A program made the position numbers and the translations under genes. Shown here piece after piece: positions 18,221 through 27,052 of a stretch of DNA of 64,000 nt. The stretch covers positions 744,001-808,000 of the forward strand of contig NZ_AP018207.1 in the NCBI RefSeq assembly GCF_002367995.1, in the 5' to 3' direction. The notes under the pieces are model-generated. The model searched no databases, was not told the DNA's origin, and saw only the letters and a program-made list of their open reading frames with translations. Numbering within the stretch: position 1 is the first letter of the stretch; every line of letters begins with the position of its first letter. Origin of the DNA: Calothrix brevissima NIES-22 (GTDB lineage Bacteria > Cyanobacteriota > Cyanobacteriia > Cyanobacteriales > Nostocaceae).

Positions 18221-21200
18221 ATGATTATTAAAATTTTAATTAAATTTCTACTTACCCTCACATTAATGCTAGGCATAGCAGGGTGTAACTTTTTCGGGAT
18301 TAATTCAGGAAAAGAACCACTACCAACAGTTGCGCCTCTCGCACCGCCTAAATTACCAGATTGGATAGAACAAATTAGTCCCATCGGCGATGCAAAACCC
18401 CTCAATCAAATCCGCATCAGGTTTAAAGAAGCATTAATTCCCGTTGAAAGCCTCGATAGTACAGAACAGCAAAATCTACTGCAAAAATTTGAACTCACTC
18501 CACCCATCCCCGGAAGATTTCGCTTTTTAACACCGCGCATGGTGGGTTTTCAAGCTGATAAAGCCTTACCCCAAGCCACAAGATTTCAAGTAACTCTGAA
18601 ATCTGGCTTAACTGACTTAAAAAAACATCGTTTAAATCAAGATTTAGCTTGGACTTTTAATACAGAACCGATTAAACTGACGAATTTACCAGGCGTTAAC
18701 CCAATGGAAAAGGCTGACGATCAACCAATTGATTTACAGCCTAAATTAGAATTTACCTCGAATGTGGAATTAGATGTTAATTCCGTCGCCAAAAATTTAC
18801 AGCTAATTCCCGAAGGTAAAACAGAAAATATTAGCTTTAAAGTAGAACTAGTTAAAGAAGATAAACCCCAAGAAACCGAAGATCCTCTAGAAAAATTCGA
18901 TCCGTCACAAATTAATTGGGTTTACAAACTGATTCCCCAACAAAATCTCACCACAGCTACTCATTATCGCCTAACTTTTGCACCGGGGATTCGTCCTGCT
19001 TATGGTAATTTAGCTAGCGAAAAAGAATTCGCCAGTAAATTAGCTACCTATTCACCTTTAGCATTACAAAAAATTAATTATTACGGACAACCAGACGCCG
19101 GGGGAACTTACGGAAGATTTGTGAAAGGAAGTCCGCAATTAGAATTTAATAACATCATCCTTCCCGATTCTGCTAAAGAAAATATCACCATTACCCCGAC
19201 ACCAAAAGATATTCCGCGACTCATCCAAGTTAACGATGAAGATAAAGTAATTAATATCAATCCCTATGCCTTAGCGCCAGCAACGAGTTATACAATTACT
19301 GTCGGGAGAAATCTCAAAGATAAATTTGGACAAACTTTAGGTAAACCCGTCACCGTTAATTATGACACTGGCGATGTAGCTGGAGATATTTGGCTTCCTT
19401 CAGATTTAAATATTTTCCCTGCTGGTAAAGATTTACAGTTAAATATCAACACGATCAATTTACCAGAGGCGAAATATAAAGCCGCTTATAAAGTAGTCCA
19501 GCCAACAGATTTAGTTTACGATAATTATGCCAGTAATTTATTACCTAAACCAGGGGATTGGCAAAGTTTCTCTGTAGCCAGGAAGAACAACCAAGCCGTT
19601 GATATTAACGTACCTCTGCGAGAAAAACTCTCTGCACCTACAGGAATGTTAGCCTATGGCGTGCAAGCCAGGACTAATAAATATCAAGAAAATGGTAAAG
19701 AACTCTGGCGGGAACCTACAACTTACGGCTTAGTACAATTAACCAATTTAGGTGTATTTTCTCAATGGTTTCCTGATTCCGGTTTAATTCGCGTTCATCA
19801 TTTAAGTGATGGTGCGCCTGTGAAAGCTGCATCTGTAGAAATTTATCAATCGCAATTAAATACAAAATCTCGTCTGTCAGTTTCACCTTGCGCAACTGGG
19901 AAAACAGATGATAGTGGTAATTTAACTATTAAACGCGCAGATTTACAGCAATGTTTTCCTGGTAGCCAAAGATTAGTAAAAGCACCAGAATTATTAATAA
20001 TTGCTCGGGAAAATCAAGATTGGGCATTTACCAGAACCGAAGAATATAGCGGCGTTTATGGTTATGGAATTGATGCAGGTTGGCAAGATGATAAACCAGA
20101 ATCGCGGGGAATTATCTTCTCTGATAGACAGTTATATCAGCCAGGTGAAAAAGCTTGGTTAACTGGTTTCGCAGATCATTTACAAAATGGCACAATTCAG
20201 CAAGATAAAAATGCAGCTTACCAAGTAACTTTAGTCGATCCTGATGGACAAAGAACGAATTTAGGCACGAAAACCACTAATGAGTTTGGGACATTTTCTT
20301 TAGAATTACCAATTAGTAAAACTCAACGCTTAGGCTATTATACAGTCGAAGCGAAGGGGAAAGCTGGGCAAGAAATTTCGGGAGAATTCCGCGTTGCTGA
20401 ATTTAAACCGCCTAATTTTAAAGTGGAACTGAATTTAGATAAAGAATTTGCCTTAATTGGCGATACAGTAGCAGCGAAAGCTGCTAGTAATTATTTATTT
20501 GGTGCGCCTGTACAAGGAGGCGAAGCCAAATATTTTGTGACGCGCCAACAAGCTAATTTTATCCCTAAAGGTTGGGAAGAATTTAGTTTTGGTAGCCAAT
20601 GGTTTTGGCCGGAAGAAAGTCCGAATGTCACTAGCGATGTTTTACAAACTACCTCTACACTCGATGCAAATGGGAAAAGCGAGCAAAGTCTGACGGTAGC
20701 GAAAGATTTACCCTACCCCATGACTTACCGGGTAGATGTACAAGTCGCAGATGTTTCTAATTTATCGGTAGCAAATTCCCAAAGTTTTACCGCTTTACCG
20801 AATAATCGGTTGATTGGGTTAAAAAGTAATTTTGTGGCTGATGCTGGTAAACCTTTTAATATTGAAACTATTGTTACTGACCCTAGCGGAAAATTGCTCA
20901 CAGGTCAACGGCTACGGCTAGAATTACAAGAGATAAAATATAGTAGCGTTACCAAAGTAGTTGAAGGTAGCCGCACCCCAAAAAATCAAGTTGAATATAA
21001 AACAGTCGGACAAGTAGAAGTCACATCTGCAAGTAATCCCCAATCGGTAACTTTAACGCCAAAAGCATCCGGTTCCTATAGAATTAGGGCAAATTTTAGC
21101 GATACCAAAGATGAAATCAGCGCCACAGATTTACAAATTTGGGTAACTGGAGATAACCAAGTTTATTGGGGTGCGCCAGATGAAGATAGGCTAGAAGTTA

Positions 21201-23938
21201 AATTAGATAAAAAAGAATTTAAACCAGGGGAAACTGCAACAGCATTAATTCAATCTCCCTACCCAGAAGCAGAATTGTATTTTGCAGTCATTAAAGACAA
21301 ACCTCTCTATCAACAAATTATCAAAGTTAAGGGAGGCGCACCACAAATTCAGTTTACAGTTACCCCAGAAATGTTACCCAATGCAGCAGTACAAGCTGTA
21401 TTAGTTAGACAAGGTAAACCAATTCAGGAAGTAGAACCGGGAAGTTTAGATAAATTAGTCAAAATTGGCTTTGCACCTTTTAAAGTCAACTTGCAAGATA
21501 AATATTTAACAGTACAAGTTAACCCACTGCAAGCATCACTTGAACCTGGTGCAGAGGAAACTGTACAACTAGAATTGAAAGATAACCAAGGTAACCCCAC
21601 CTCCGGACAAATTACAGTCATGGTGGTAAATGAAGCTGTATTGCAACTATCCGGCTATCGTCCGCCAGATTTAGTAAATACAGTATACGCCGAACAAGCG
21701 ATCACAACTCGCTTTAGTGATAATCGTCCCGATGTCGTCATCCAACCCCAAGACATCCCCAAACCCAAAGGCTGGGGTTATGGCGGTGGCTTTTCCTCAG
21801 GCGCAGCTAATACCAGGGTGCGCACAGATTTTCAAGCCTTAGCCTATTACAATGGTGCTGTACTCACCGACGCCACAGGGAAAGCACAGATAACATTCAA
21901 GCTTCCCGATGACTTAACCACCTGGCGCGTCATGGCTGTAGCTACCGATGGTAATTTACGGTTTGGCAATGGCGATCGCACTTTTATCACTACCAAACCA
22001 TTACTCACTAACGCCATTTTGCCACAATTTGCCCGTCCAGGCGATCGCCTGCTCGCAGGTTTATCAGTCACCAATAACACAGGAAACGGCGGAAACCTCT
22101 CGATTAACGGCGAAATTAGCGGTAAGGTGAAATTTGCCGAGAATAACCCCAGCACCACCAATTTACAAACCCAAGCACAAACCACTACCCAAGCTTATCG
22201 CTTCCCCATGCTGGCGGAAAATGCGGGAGAGGCAAAAATCCGCTTTACCACACAGTTAAATAATGCAGCCGATGCATTTGAACTACCTTTAGAAATTAAG
22301 CCGCTAGAAATTAGCGAACAAGTTGTAGAAACAGGAATTACCGAAAAGCAAATCAAGATACCTTTAAATGTAGATAAAAATACCATCCCCAACGCGGGAG
22401 GTTTAGATATTCAACTGGCGAGTAGCTTAGTTCCAGAAATTACAGCACCCGCCAAACAAGTGTTAGGTGATGATGAATTACCCTTCGCTGAACCAGCAGC
22501 CAGTCAGCTAATGATTGCGGCGAATTTGCAAAATTTATCCCAAAAATATGGACAAACATTTGCCGAATTCAACATTAATCAACAAGCCAATCAAGCCACA
22601 GAACAACTGCAAAAGCTGCAAATAGGTGATGGTGGTTTTGCCTCCTACCCAGAACAAGAAAAATCCGATCCTTGGATATCTGCTTATGCGGCGGAATCCT
22701 TAGCCAAAGCCAATCAAGCCTTCCCTGGCGCGATTAATTCGGCAATGCTGTCTCGCCTCAAGGGTTACTTGCAAAAAGTCCTCGCTAACCCCGGACAATA
22801 TGATTTTTGTAAACAGCAAGTCTGTAAAACTCAATTACAATTGAATGCCTTAATCGCCCTAGCAGAATTAGGCGATAAACGCAATAGCTTCTTAGCAGAT
22901 ATTTACCAACAACGTAATAATTTTGATGTAGTTAATCAAATCAAATTAGCGCGGTACTTATCCCAATTCCCCGAATGGCAAGATGAAGCCAAAACCATGT
23001 TTAACCAGTTACAAAAAAGTATTTATGAAACTGGACGAACAGCAGTAATTAGTATACCTAATAGTTGGGGATGGATGAGTTCGCAGACAACAGCACAAGC
23101 ACAAGCTTTGCGGTTATTTATTGCGAATAAAGCCAAACCGGAAGTTGTCGATAAATTATTTCAAAGTTTGCTAGCTCAAAGAAGAGATGGTACATGGCAA
23201 ACTAGTTATAACAACGCGCAAGCACTCACAGCCTTAGTAGAATATAGCCAACTCCAACCCACACCACCAAACTTTGTTGCTTCCGTACAATTAGCGGGTA
23301 AAAAGTTAGGCGAAAATCGCTTTGAAGGGTACAGCAATCCTAGCTTACAGATTAATGTGCCAATGGATAAATTACCACGCGATCGCCACGATTTAATCTT
23401 ACAAAAATCCGGCAGAGGTAAATTACATTATCTAGTGGCTTATAATTATCGCTTGCAAGGAAATCAACCAGGTAAATTTAACGGGTTAAGAGTCAGCAGA
23501 GAAATTCAAAAATTAGGCGAAGAGAAAAACATTCTCCAAAAATTTGGACTTTACGCCTTTGATAAACCCTTAACCTTAAAACCGGGACAAGTATTTGATA
23601 TTGGTGTAGAAATTATTACCGACCATCCAGTAGAGCATGTAGTAATTACAGATCCTCTACCAGCTGGATTAGAAGCAGTAGACGCCAGTTTCCAAACTAC
23701 AACCGCCGCCTTGCAAGCAAAAGCCGATAGTTGGCAATTAGGATTTAGGAATATATATCGCGATCGCATTATCGCCTATGCCGACCACCTCGATCCAGGG
23801 GTTTATAGCCTGCACTACTTAGTCCGTTCCGTTACCCCTGGTAAATTCCTCTGGCCTGGTGCCCAAGCGCATCTACAATATACACCAGAAGAATTTGGGC
23901 GTGCGGCTGATTCTACGCTGATAATAGAGGAGAAATAG
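18221..23938 (+). CDS. Alpha-2-macroglobulin family lipoprotein without thioester
   Basis: A 1905-residue envelope protein. The ATG at 18221 directly precedes a lipoprotein signal ending LGIAGC; the frame is open from 18152, but the extra codons lie in repeat DNA. Repeated beta-domains (MG type) fill the first two thirds. The conserved macroglobulin core with DDLTTWRVMAVA starts near residue 1205. An all-alpha TED-like region follows (about 1410-1650, with DGGFASYPEQEKSDPWISAY). Where the thioester CxEQ should lie, near 1412, the sequence is DDELPFAEPAASQ, and no CxEQ occurs anywhere. Family knowledge: bacterial homologues trap proteases in the periplasm, and YfaS-type members lack the thioester. 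The 3' end is duplicated at 24661. Confidence 0.93.
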   Translation: MIIKILIKFLLTLTLMLGIAGCNFFGINSGKEPLPTVAPLAPPKLPDWIEQISPIGDAKPLNQIRIRFKEALIPVESLDSTEQQNLLQKFELTPPIPGRFRFLTPRMVGFQADKALPQATRFQVTLKSGLTDLKKHRLNQDLAWTFNTEPIKLTNLPGVNPMEKADDQPIDLQPKLEFTSNVELDVNSVAKNLQLIPEGKTENISFKVELVKEDKPQETEDPLEKFDPSQINWVYKLIPQQNLTTATHYRLTFAPGIRPAYGNLASEKEFASKLATYSPLALQKINYYGQPDAGGTYGRFVKGSPQLEFNNIILPDSAKENITITPTPKDIPRLIQVNDEDKVININPYALAPATSYTITVGRNLKDKFGQTLGKPVTVNYDTGDVAGDIWLPSDLNIFPAGKDLQLNINTINLPEAKYKAAYKVVQPTDLVYDNYASNLLPKPGDWQSFSVARKNNQAVDINVPLREKLSAPTGMLAYGVQARTNKYQENGKELWREPTTYGLVQLTNLGVFSQWFPDSGLIRVHHLSDGAPVKAASVEIYQSQLNTKSRLSVSPCATGKTDDSGNLTIKRADLQQCFPGSQRLVKAPELLIIARENQDWAFTRTEEYSGVYGYGIDAGWQDDKPESRGIIFSDRQLYQPGEKAWLTGFADHLQNGTIQQDKNAAYQVTLVDPDGQRTNLGTKTTNEFGTFSLELPISKTQRLGYYTVEAKGKAGQEISGEFRVAEFKPPNFKVELNLDKEFALIGDTVAAKAASNYLFGAPVQGGEAKYFVTRQQANFIPKGWEEFSFGSQWFWPEESPNVTSDVLQTTSTLDANGKSEQSLTVAKDLPYPMTYRVDVQVADVSNLSVANSQSFTALPNNRLIGLKSNFVADAGKPFNIETIVTDPSGKLLTGQRLRLELQEIKYSSVTKVVEGSRTPKNQVEYKTVGQVEVTSASNPQSVTLTPKASGSYRIRANFSDTKDEISATDLQIWVTGDNQVYWGAPDEDRLEVKLDKKEFKPGETATALIQSPYPEAELYFAVIKDKPLYQQIIKVKGGAPQIQFTVTPEMLPNAAVQAVLVRQGKPIQEVEPGSLDKLVKIGFAPFKVNLQDKYLTVQVNPLQASLEPGAEETVQLELKDNQGNPTSGQITVMVVNEAVLQLSGYRPPDLVNTVYAEQAITTRFSDNRPDVVIQPQDIPKPKGWGYGGGFSSGAANTRVRTDFQALAYYNGAVLTDATGKAQITFKLPDDLTTWRVMAVATDGNLRFGNGDRTFITTKPLLTNAILPQFARPGDRLLAGLSVTNNTGNGGNLSINGEISGKVKFAENNPSTTNLQTQAQTTTQAYRFPMLAENAGEAKIRFTTQLNNAADAFELPLEIKPLEISEQVVETGITEKQIKIPLNVDKNTIPNAGGLDIQLASSLVPEITAPAKQVLGDDELPFAEPAASQLMIAANLQNLSQKYGQTFAEFNINQQANQATEQLQKLQIGDGGFASYPEQEKSDPWISAYAAESLAKANQAFPGAINSAMLSRLKGYLQKVLANPGQYDFCKQQVCKTQLQLNALIALAELGDKRNSFLADIYQQRNNFDVVNQIKLARYLSQFPEWQDEAKTMFNQLQKSIYETGRTAVISIPNSWGWMSSQTTAQAQALRLFIANKAKPEVVDKLFQSLLAQRRDGTWQTSYNNAQALTALVEYSQLQPTPPNFVASVQLAGKKLGENRFEGYSNPSLQINVPMDKLPRDRHDLILQKSGRGKLHYLVAYNYRLQGNQPGKFNGLRVSREIQKLGEEKNILQKFGLYAFDKPLTLKPGQVFDIGVEIITDHPVEHVVITDPLPAGLEAVDASFQTTTAALQAKADSWQLGFRNIYRDRIIAYADHLDPGVYSLHYLVRSVTPGKFLWPGAQAHLQYTPEEFGRAADSTLIIEEK
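23760..23938 (+). repeat. Direct repeat copy 1: native 3' end of the macroglobulin gene
   Basis: The last 179 bp of the macroglobulin gene, beginning exactly at a HIP1 octamer GCGATCGC (23760-23767). They are repeated at 24661-24842 with only about five base differences before the last few codons, mostly synonymous. Upstream of the octamer the two copies share no similarity. Confidence 0.9.
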
Positions 23939-24011
23939 TGCGATCGCACTATCTCAGATATGTGGCAATTACGATAAAATAATATTTGCATATACAGCAA
24001 TTGCAATTCCC

Positions 24012-24188
24012 ATGACAACTAACAAGCTACCAAAAAAGAAAGATAAGAAAACTCCAATTCCCGAACATCCACTGGCAAAGCTTGCTGGTAAGTTTGAAGG
24101 TGAGTTTTGGGAAGATACGCTCTTGGAAATTCAGAAATTGCGAGAACTAGAAAAACAAGAAATCAACAGAGTTTTAGATAATCAATAA
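24012..24188 (+). CDS. Putative antitoxin of the PIN-toxin module
   Basis: A 58-residue protein beginning MTTNKLPKKKDKK, followed by a Pro/His turn, LAKLAGKFEGEFWEDTLLEI and a charged helix ending LDNQ. The short basic N-terminus plus C-terminal helix fits an antitoxin that wraps a PIN-domain toxin. It lies 18 bp upstream of the PIN gene in the same direction and inside the segment bracketed by the duplicated macroglobulin tail. Family not identified; the role is inferred from context. Confidence 0.75.
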   Translation: MTTNKLPKKKDKKTPIPEHPLAKLAGKFEGEFWEDTLLEIQKLRELEKQEINRVLDNQ

Positions 24189-24206
24189 TTTGTAGGTTTT
24201 AATTAA

Positions 24207-24629
24207 GTGTATCTACTTGATACCAGCATTGTTAGTAACTACCTGGATAAAAGACGTAATATTCCACAATTAACAGAGCGTATTTTAAGCACATCTCCGG
24301 AATTAATATTTATTAGTATTATTACTGTTGAGGAAATCATACAAGGAGCTTTGGCAAGTATCCAAAGGATGAGACAAAAACCATCTGTTACGGATGCATA
24401 TAGATATTTTGCAGAATTATTTTCCGCATTACATTACTTTCAAATCCTGCCTTACACTATCGAAGCAGAAGCAATTTATCAATCCTTATCTACAAAAACC
24501 AAACGTATTGGAACTCAGGATTGTCGAATAGCTGCTGTAGCTAGCTCGAAAGGATACATATTAGTGACAGCAAATATAGCCGATTTTGAAAAAATAGGTA
24601 ATATTCAAATAGAAGATTGGACACAGTAA
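24207..24629 (+). CDS. PIN-domain (VapC-like) ribonuclease toxin
   Basis: A 140-residue PIN protein starting with GTG. The acidic active-site set is visible: Asp5 in YLLDTS, Glu42/43 in TVEEII, Asp105 in GTQDCRIAA, and a fourth acid in TANIADF. VapC-type toxins cleave structured RNA and are neutralised by the gene just upstream. The pair lies between two copies of the 3' end of the macroglobulin gene, so the module arrived as a unit or was trapped by recombination. Confidence 0.92.
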   Translation: MYLLDTSIVSNYLDKRRNIPQLTERILSTSPELIFISIITVEEIIQGALASIQRMRQKPSVTDAYRYFAELFSALHYFQILPYTIEAEAIYQSLSTKTKRIGTQDCRIAAVASSKGYILVTANIADFEKIGNIQIEDWTQ

Positions 24630-24660
24630 AAAATTGTAGTGTACCAACACGCACTTTCAA

Positions 24661-24842
24661 GCGATCGCATTATCGCCTATGCCGACCACCTCGATCCAGG
24701 GGTTTACAGCCTGCACTACTTAGTCCGTTCCGTTACCCCCGGTAAATTCCTCTGGCCTGGTGCCCAAGCGCATCTACAATATACACCAGAAGAATTTGGG
24801 CGTGCGGCTGATTCCACGCTGATAGTGGAGGAGAGTAAGTAA
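24661..24842 (+). pseudogene. Duplicated macroglobulin C-terminus (direct repeat copy 2)
   Basis: Encodes the last 60 or so residues of the macroglobulin protein from DRIIAYADHLDPG to a stop, headless and probably untranslated. Similarity starts exactly at GCGATCGC (24661-24668). It ends EESK-stop, where the functional copy ends EEK-stop. Differences from copy 1 are few and mainly third-position, so it derives from a diverged allele or has been under selection rather than being a decayed remnant. Confidence 0.85.
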
Positions 24843-24846
24843 CTAT

Positions 24847-24993
24847 TTACTCAAGATAAAGTTCAATTGCTTCTTGAATATTCTCCAATGCTTCTTCTAC
24901 TGTTTCCCCTTCACTGAAACACCCAAGGAGAGAGGGAACATAGACAGTATATCCGCCTTCATCACTGGGTTCTAGTACAACTTTGAATTTCAT
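24847..24993 (-). CDS. HicB-like small protein, orphan antitoxin
   Basis: A 48-residue protein, MKFKVVLEPSDEGGYTVYVP followed by SLLGCFSEGETVEEALENIQEAIELYLE. This is the HicB/UPF0150 half-fold (beta-beta-alpha) with the GCxSxGET...EAL.N..EAI pattern. There is no DNA-binding domain and no HicA gene next to it. It lies 14 bp downstream of higA and could be cotranscribed with higBA. It may be an orphan antitoxin or part of a lost module. Confidence 0.85.
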   Translation of the reverse strand: MKFKVVLEPSDEGGYTVYVPSLLGCFSEGETVEEALENIQEAIELYLE

Positions 24994-25007
24994 AATTTGA
25001 CTAATGC

Positions 25008-25442
25008 TTAATTAGGTAAAAACAAATGAGAATCGATATGAAAAAATTCTCCTAAAATCTTAGCCTGTTCCTCATTGATTGCTTCCTCTCCATTAATTAA
25101 CTTAGTTACTGTGTCAACTGAACCTAATGATTCAGCTAAATCAGATGGCTGCAAACTCCGAGCATCCATTAAATGTAATAGTCTAGAATGAGGAGTTGAC
25201 GCATTAATTTGATAGTGCTTTTCTTCAAAATCTTCAATTAGTTTCACCAGTAATTCTAAAACTGCATCTTCTTCTGGACTCAAATCAGGTCGAGCCAGCA
25301 ATTCTTCAACTACTTTCAGAAAATGCTCATTTTCTGCTTCAGTTTTAATGATTCGGGGTTGATAATGTAGTAACAACTCACCGTAAATTGTTGAATTAAT
25401 AATATGCGTCACGCTTCCAGTCATCTTTGTCATATTCTGCAT
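25008..25442 (-). CDS. higA: HigA-type antitoxin with XRE-like HTH
   Basis: A 144-residue protein. Its first 80 residues are an acidic helical part (EAENEHFLKVVEELLAR). A helix-turn-helix follows: LLHLMDARSLQPSDLAESLG then VTKLINGEEAINEEQAKILGEFF, with SVDTVTKLI replacing the common SxSxVSxVL. It neutralises HigB and autorepresses. The start overlaps the end of higB by 47 bp if the first ATG is used; ATGs at codons 4 and 7 are alternatives and none has a clear Shine-Dalgarno. Toxin-first order is normal for higBA. Confidence 0.88.
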   Translation of the reverse strand: MQNMTKMTGSVTHIINSTIYGELLLHYQPRIIKTEAENEHFLKVVEELLARPDLSPEEDAVLELLVKLIEDFEEKHYQINASTPHSRLLHLMDARSLQPSDLAESLGSVDTVTKLINGEEAINEEQAKILGEFFHIDSHLFLPN

Positions 25443-25695
25443 GAGTCAAAACATACTTGATGTAGATAACCTGCTTTTCATAATTAATACTTGTAATTAA
25501 GCGGTATTTATTGCCTTTGATATTAAAAACAGTAAAATTACCAACGGCTTCAGCTTTTTGGTAGATTGTCTGCACCTGAATAAGATTAGTCCAGTCTGCT
25601 TTAGAGGCTGTCTGAAACCAGTCATCAAGTGCTTCGCAGGAATCAGCATGTATTTGGCAGAATTCCCGCAGCTTTTTACGACTAATAACATGCAT
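25396..25695 (-). CDS. higB: HigB-type mRNA interferase toxin
   Basis: A 99-residue protein starting MHVISRKKLREF, which is typical of the HigB family (RelE superfamily) that cleaves mRNA on the ribosome. Other visible features are NIKGNKYRLITSINY and the C-terminal VLTHAEYDKDDWK. It is transcribed just before higA. There is no sign of inactivation. Confidence 0.92.
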   Translation of the reverse strand: MHVISRKKLREFCQIHADSCEALDDWFQTASKADWTNLIQVQTIYQKAEAVGNFTVFNIKGNKYRLITSINYEKQVIYIKYVLTHAEYDKDDWKRDAYY

Positions 25696-25828
25696 CTATC
25701 TTATAAATTTTAGTATTTTTTGGATATGCCAGTTTCAACGGGATATTTAGTCAATTAGTTTACCTCTCATTGAGTGATAATGCGAGTTTAACAGAGATTA
25801 TTAAACAAAATGACCTACAGCAGAGAAA

Positions 25829-26038
25829 TTGACTAATATTAAAGTAGCGAGTCAAGCTGCTATTAGTTACATTTCCAGCACCCTGGGGGTAGAGAAAAAG
25901 ATAGCGTTATTAAGTCGCGATCGCAAATATTTAATTACTATCTCCACTCCCTTTAATTTTAACCAAGGACGACCGACAACCGTATTCAATCAAGCAGTAT
26001 TCGATCTTGTGGTTTCTAGCTTTGCTTTTAAGCAATAA
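25829..26038 (+). pseudogene. Short conserved-looking ORF, possibly frameshifted
   Basis: A 69-codon frame with only a TTG start, just after an in-frame stop at 25811. A well-placed ATG at 25810 (MTYSREID, then stop) lies in another frame and would join it after a frameshift. The product (IKVASQAAISYISSTLGVEK...NQGRPTTVFNQAVFDLVVSS) looks protein-like but matches no family I recognise. Confidence 0.35.
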
Positions 26039-26042
26039 TAAA

Positions 26043-26074
26043 AGCGCCAGTGAATACGGTGTAAAGCTGGCGCT
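26043..26074. terminator. Stem-loop, likely terminator between converging genes
   Basis: AGCGCCAG (26043-26050) pairs with CTGGCGCT (26067-26074). It lies between a rightward short ORF and a leftward operon, with no strong T-run on either side. Confidence 0.45.
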
Positions 26075-26163
26075 GGTGTTATCGGTATTTGTGGAAGCAT
26101 AATCTTACGAAAAGTGTGGATGATGCGCTAGTATGTCTATCCCCCAAGGGGTATTACCCCTAA

Positions 26164-26649
26164 CTAAGGCTGCATTTGTGAATACAAATTCAACTGAGTT
26201 AATTCAATAAAAGATTCGCTAGTACTGGAATTAGGAAAGATTTTAGCTTCAAATTGGACTACGCCAATGGCTTCAACAATTTTATCGTTATATTTTTCAA
26301 CTTCTTGTGGCGATCGCAATGATTGTTTATTCCAAGAAGGAAAAATACTAACTTTAGTACCATCCTCAAGCACAATTTGCGCCTTGATATAAAGTCCTGA
26401 GAAACCGGGGATTCCCGTTAATTGGGGGTTGGGTTTCCTGCTGGTGGATGTGTAATTTCCAATGATTTTCACTCTTTGATTATGGAGACGAATTAAATCA
26501 GCACGGTTTTTTACTATTTCCAATGTATTATTCTCAGCTTGTTGGTTACTTTCCTGGGATACATTGCTAGTGCTGGGTTTAATATCTATAAATATAGCTA
26601 ACGCCGCTATAGTGAAACTCAAAGCAACAGCAACAGAACGTAATTTCAT
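26164..26649 (-). CDS. Signal-anchored small beta protein, unknown function
   Basis: A 161-residue protein with an N-terminal hydrophobic segment (AVALSFTIAALAIFI) that could be a signal or anchor. The rest reads as a beta-rich domain (HNQRVKIIGNYTS, GLYIKAQIVLEDGTKVSIFP, DKIVEAIGVVQFEA), reminiscent of an OB-like fold. No family recognised. It is the third gene of a tight leftward operon, with only 7 bp separating it from the gene before. Confidence 0.7.
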   Translation of the reverse strand: MKLRSVAVALSFTIAALAIFIDIKPSTSNVSQESNQQAENNTLEIVKNRADLIRLHNQRVKIIGNYTSTSRKPNPQLTGIPGFSGLYIKAQIVLEDGTKVSIFPSWNKQSLRSPQEVEKYNDKIVEAIGVVQFEAKIFPNSSTSESFIELTQLNLYSQMQP

Positions 26650-26656
26650 TTTCTCC

Positions 26657-27040
26657 TCACGTTATAAGTATTGGCGAATCGATATCTAAAATCCAATTTT
26701 CATCAACAAATTCTAGATTTTCATTATAAACTAGAACTAATTCACCAATTTTTTGGGTATGTGCTTGTTCGCCATCAACAGCATCAGCTATCAGGAAAAA
26801 TTTTAGCTTCAAAAAACGTTCTTTGTGAGTAACACCAAGAGAACTACTAACTAATTCAGCTTTTAAGTGACGAGGTAAGGTAATAGTTTCATAATATTTA
26901 TCTTGTTCATCCCAGTAGCCGCAAACTTTATAATCGCTTTGTTCTAGATGCTCTTGAACAAGAATATTCGCATCTAAGCTGTCTAATATGTTAGTTAAAT
27001 CTTGCCAGACTTGATGATTTTTTAATTCTAATCTTGTCAT
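26657..27040 (-). CDS. Unknown soluble acidic protein, possible immunity partner
   Basis: A 127-residue acidic protein without a signal (LDSLDANILVQEHLEQSDY...LVYNENLEFVDENWILDID). No family recognised. It follows a small basic protein by 12 bp and precedes the anchored protein by 7 bp. Small acidic protein after small basic protein is the layout of polymorphic toxin-immunity pairs, but no catalytic motif confirms this. Confidence 0.6.
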   Translation of the reverse strand: MTRLELKNHQVWQDLTNILDSLDANILVQEHLEQSDYKVCGYWDEQDKYYETITLPRHLKAELVSSSLGVTHKERFLKLKFFLIADAVDGEQAHTQKIGELVLVYNENLEFVDENWILDIDSPILIT

Positions 27041-27052
27041 AATTATCTAGGT

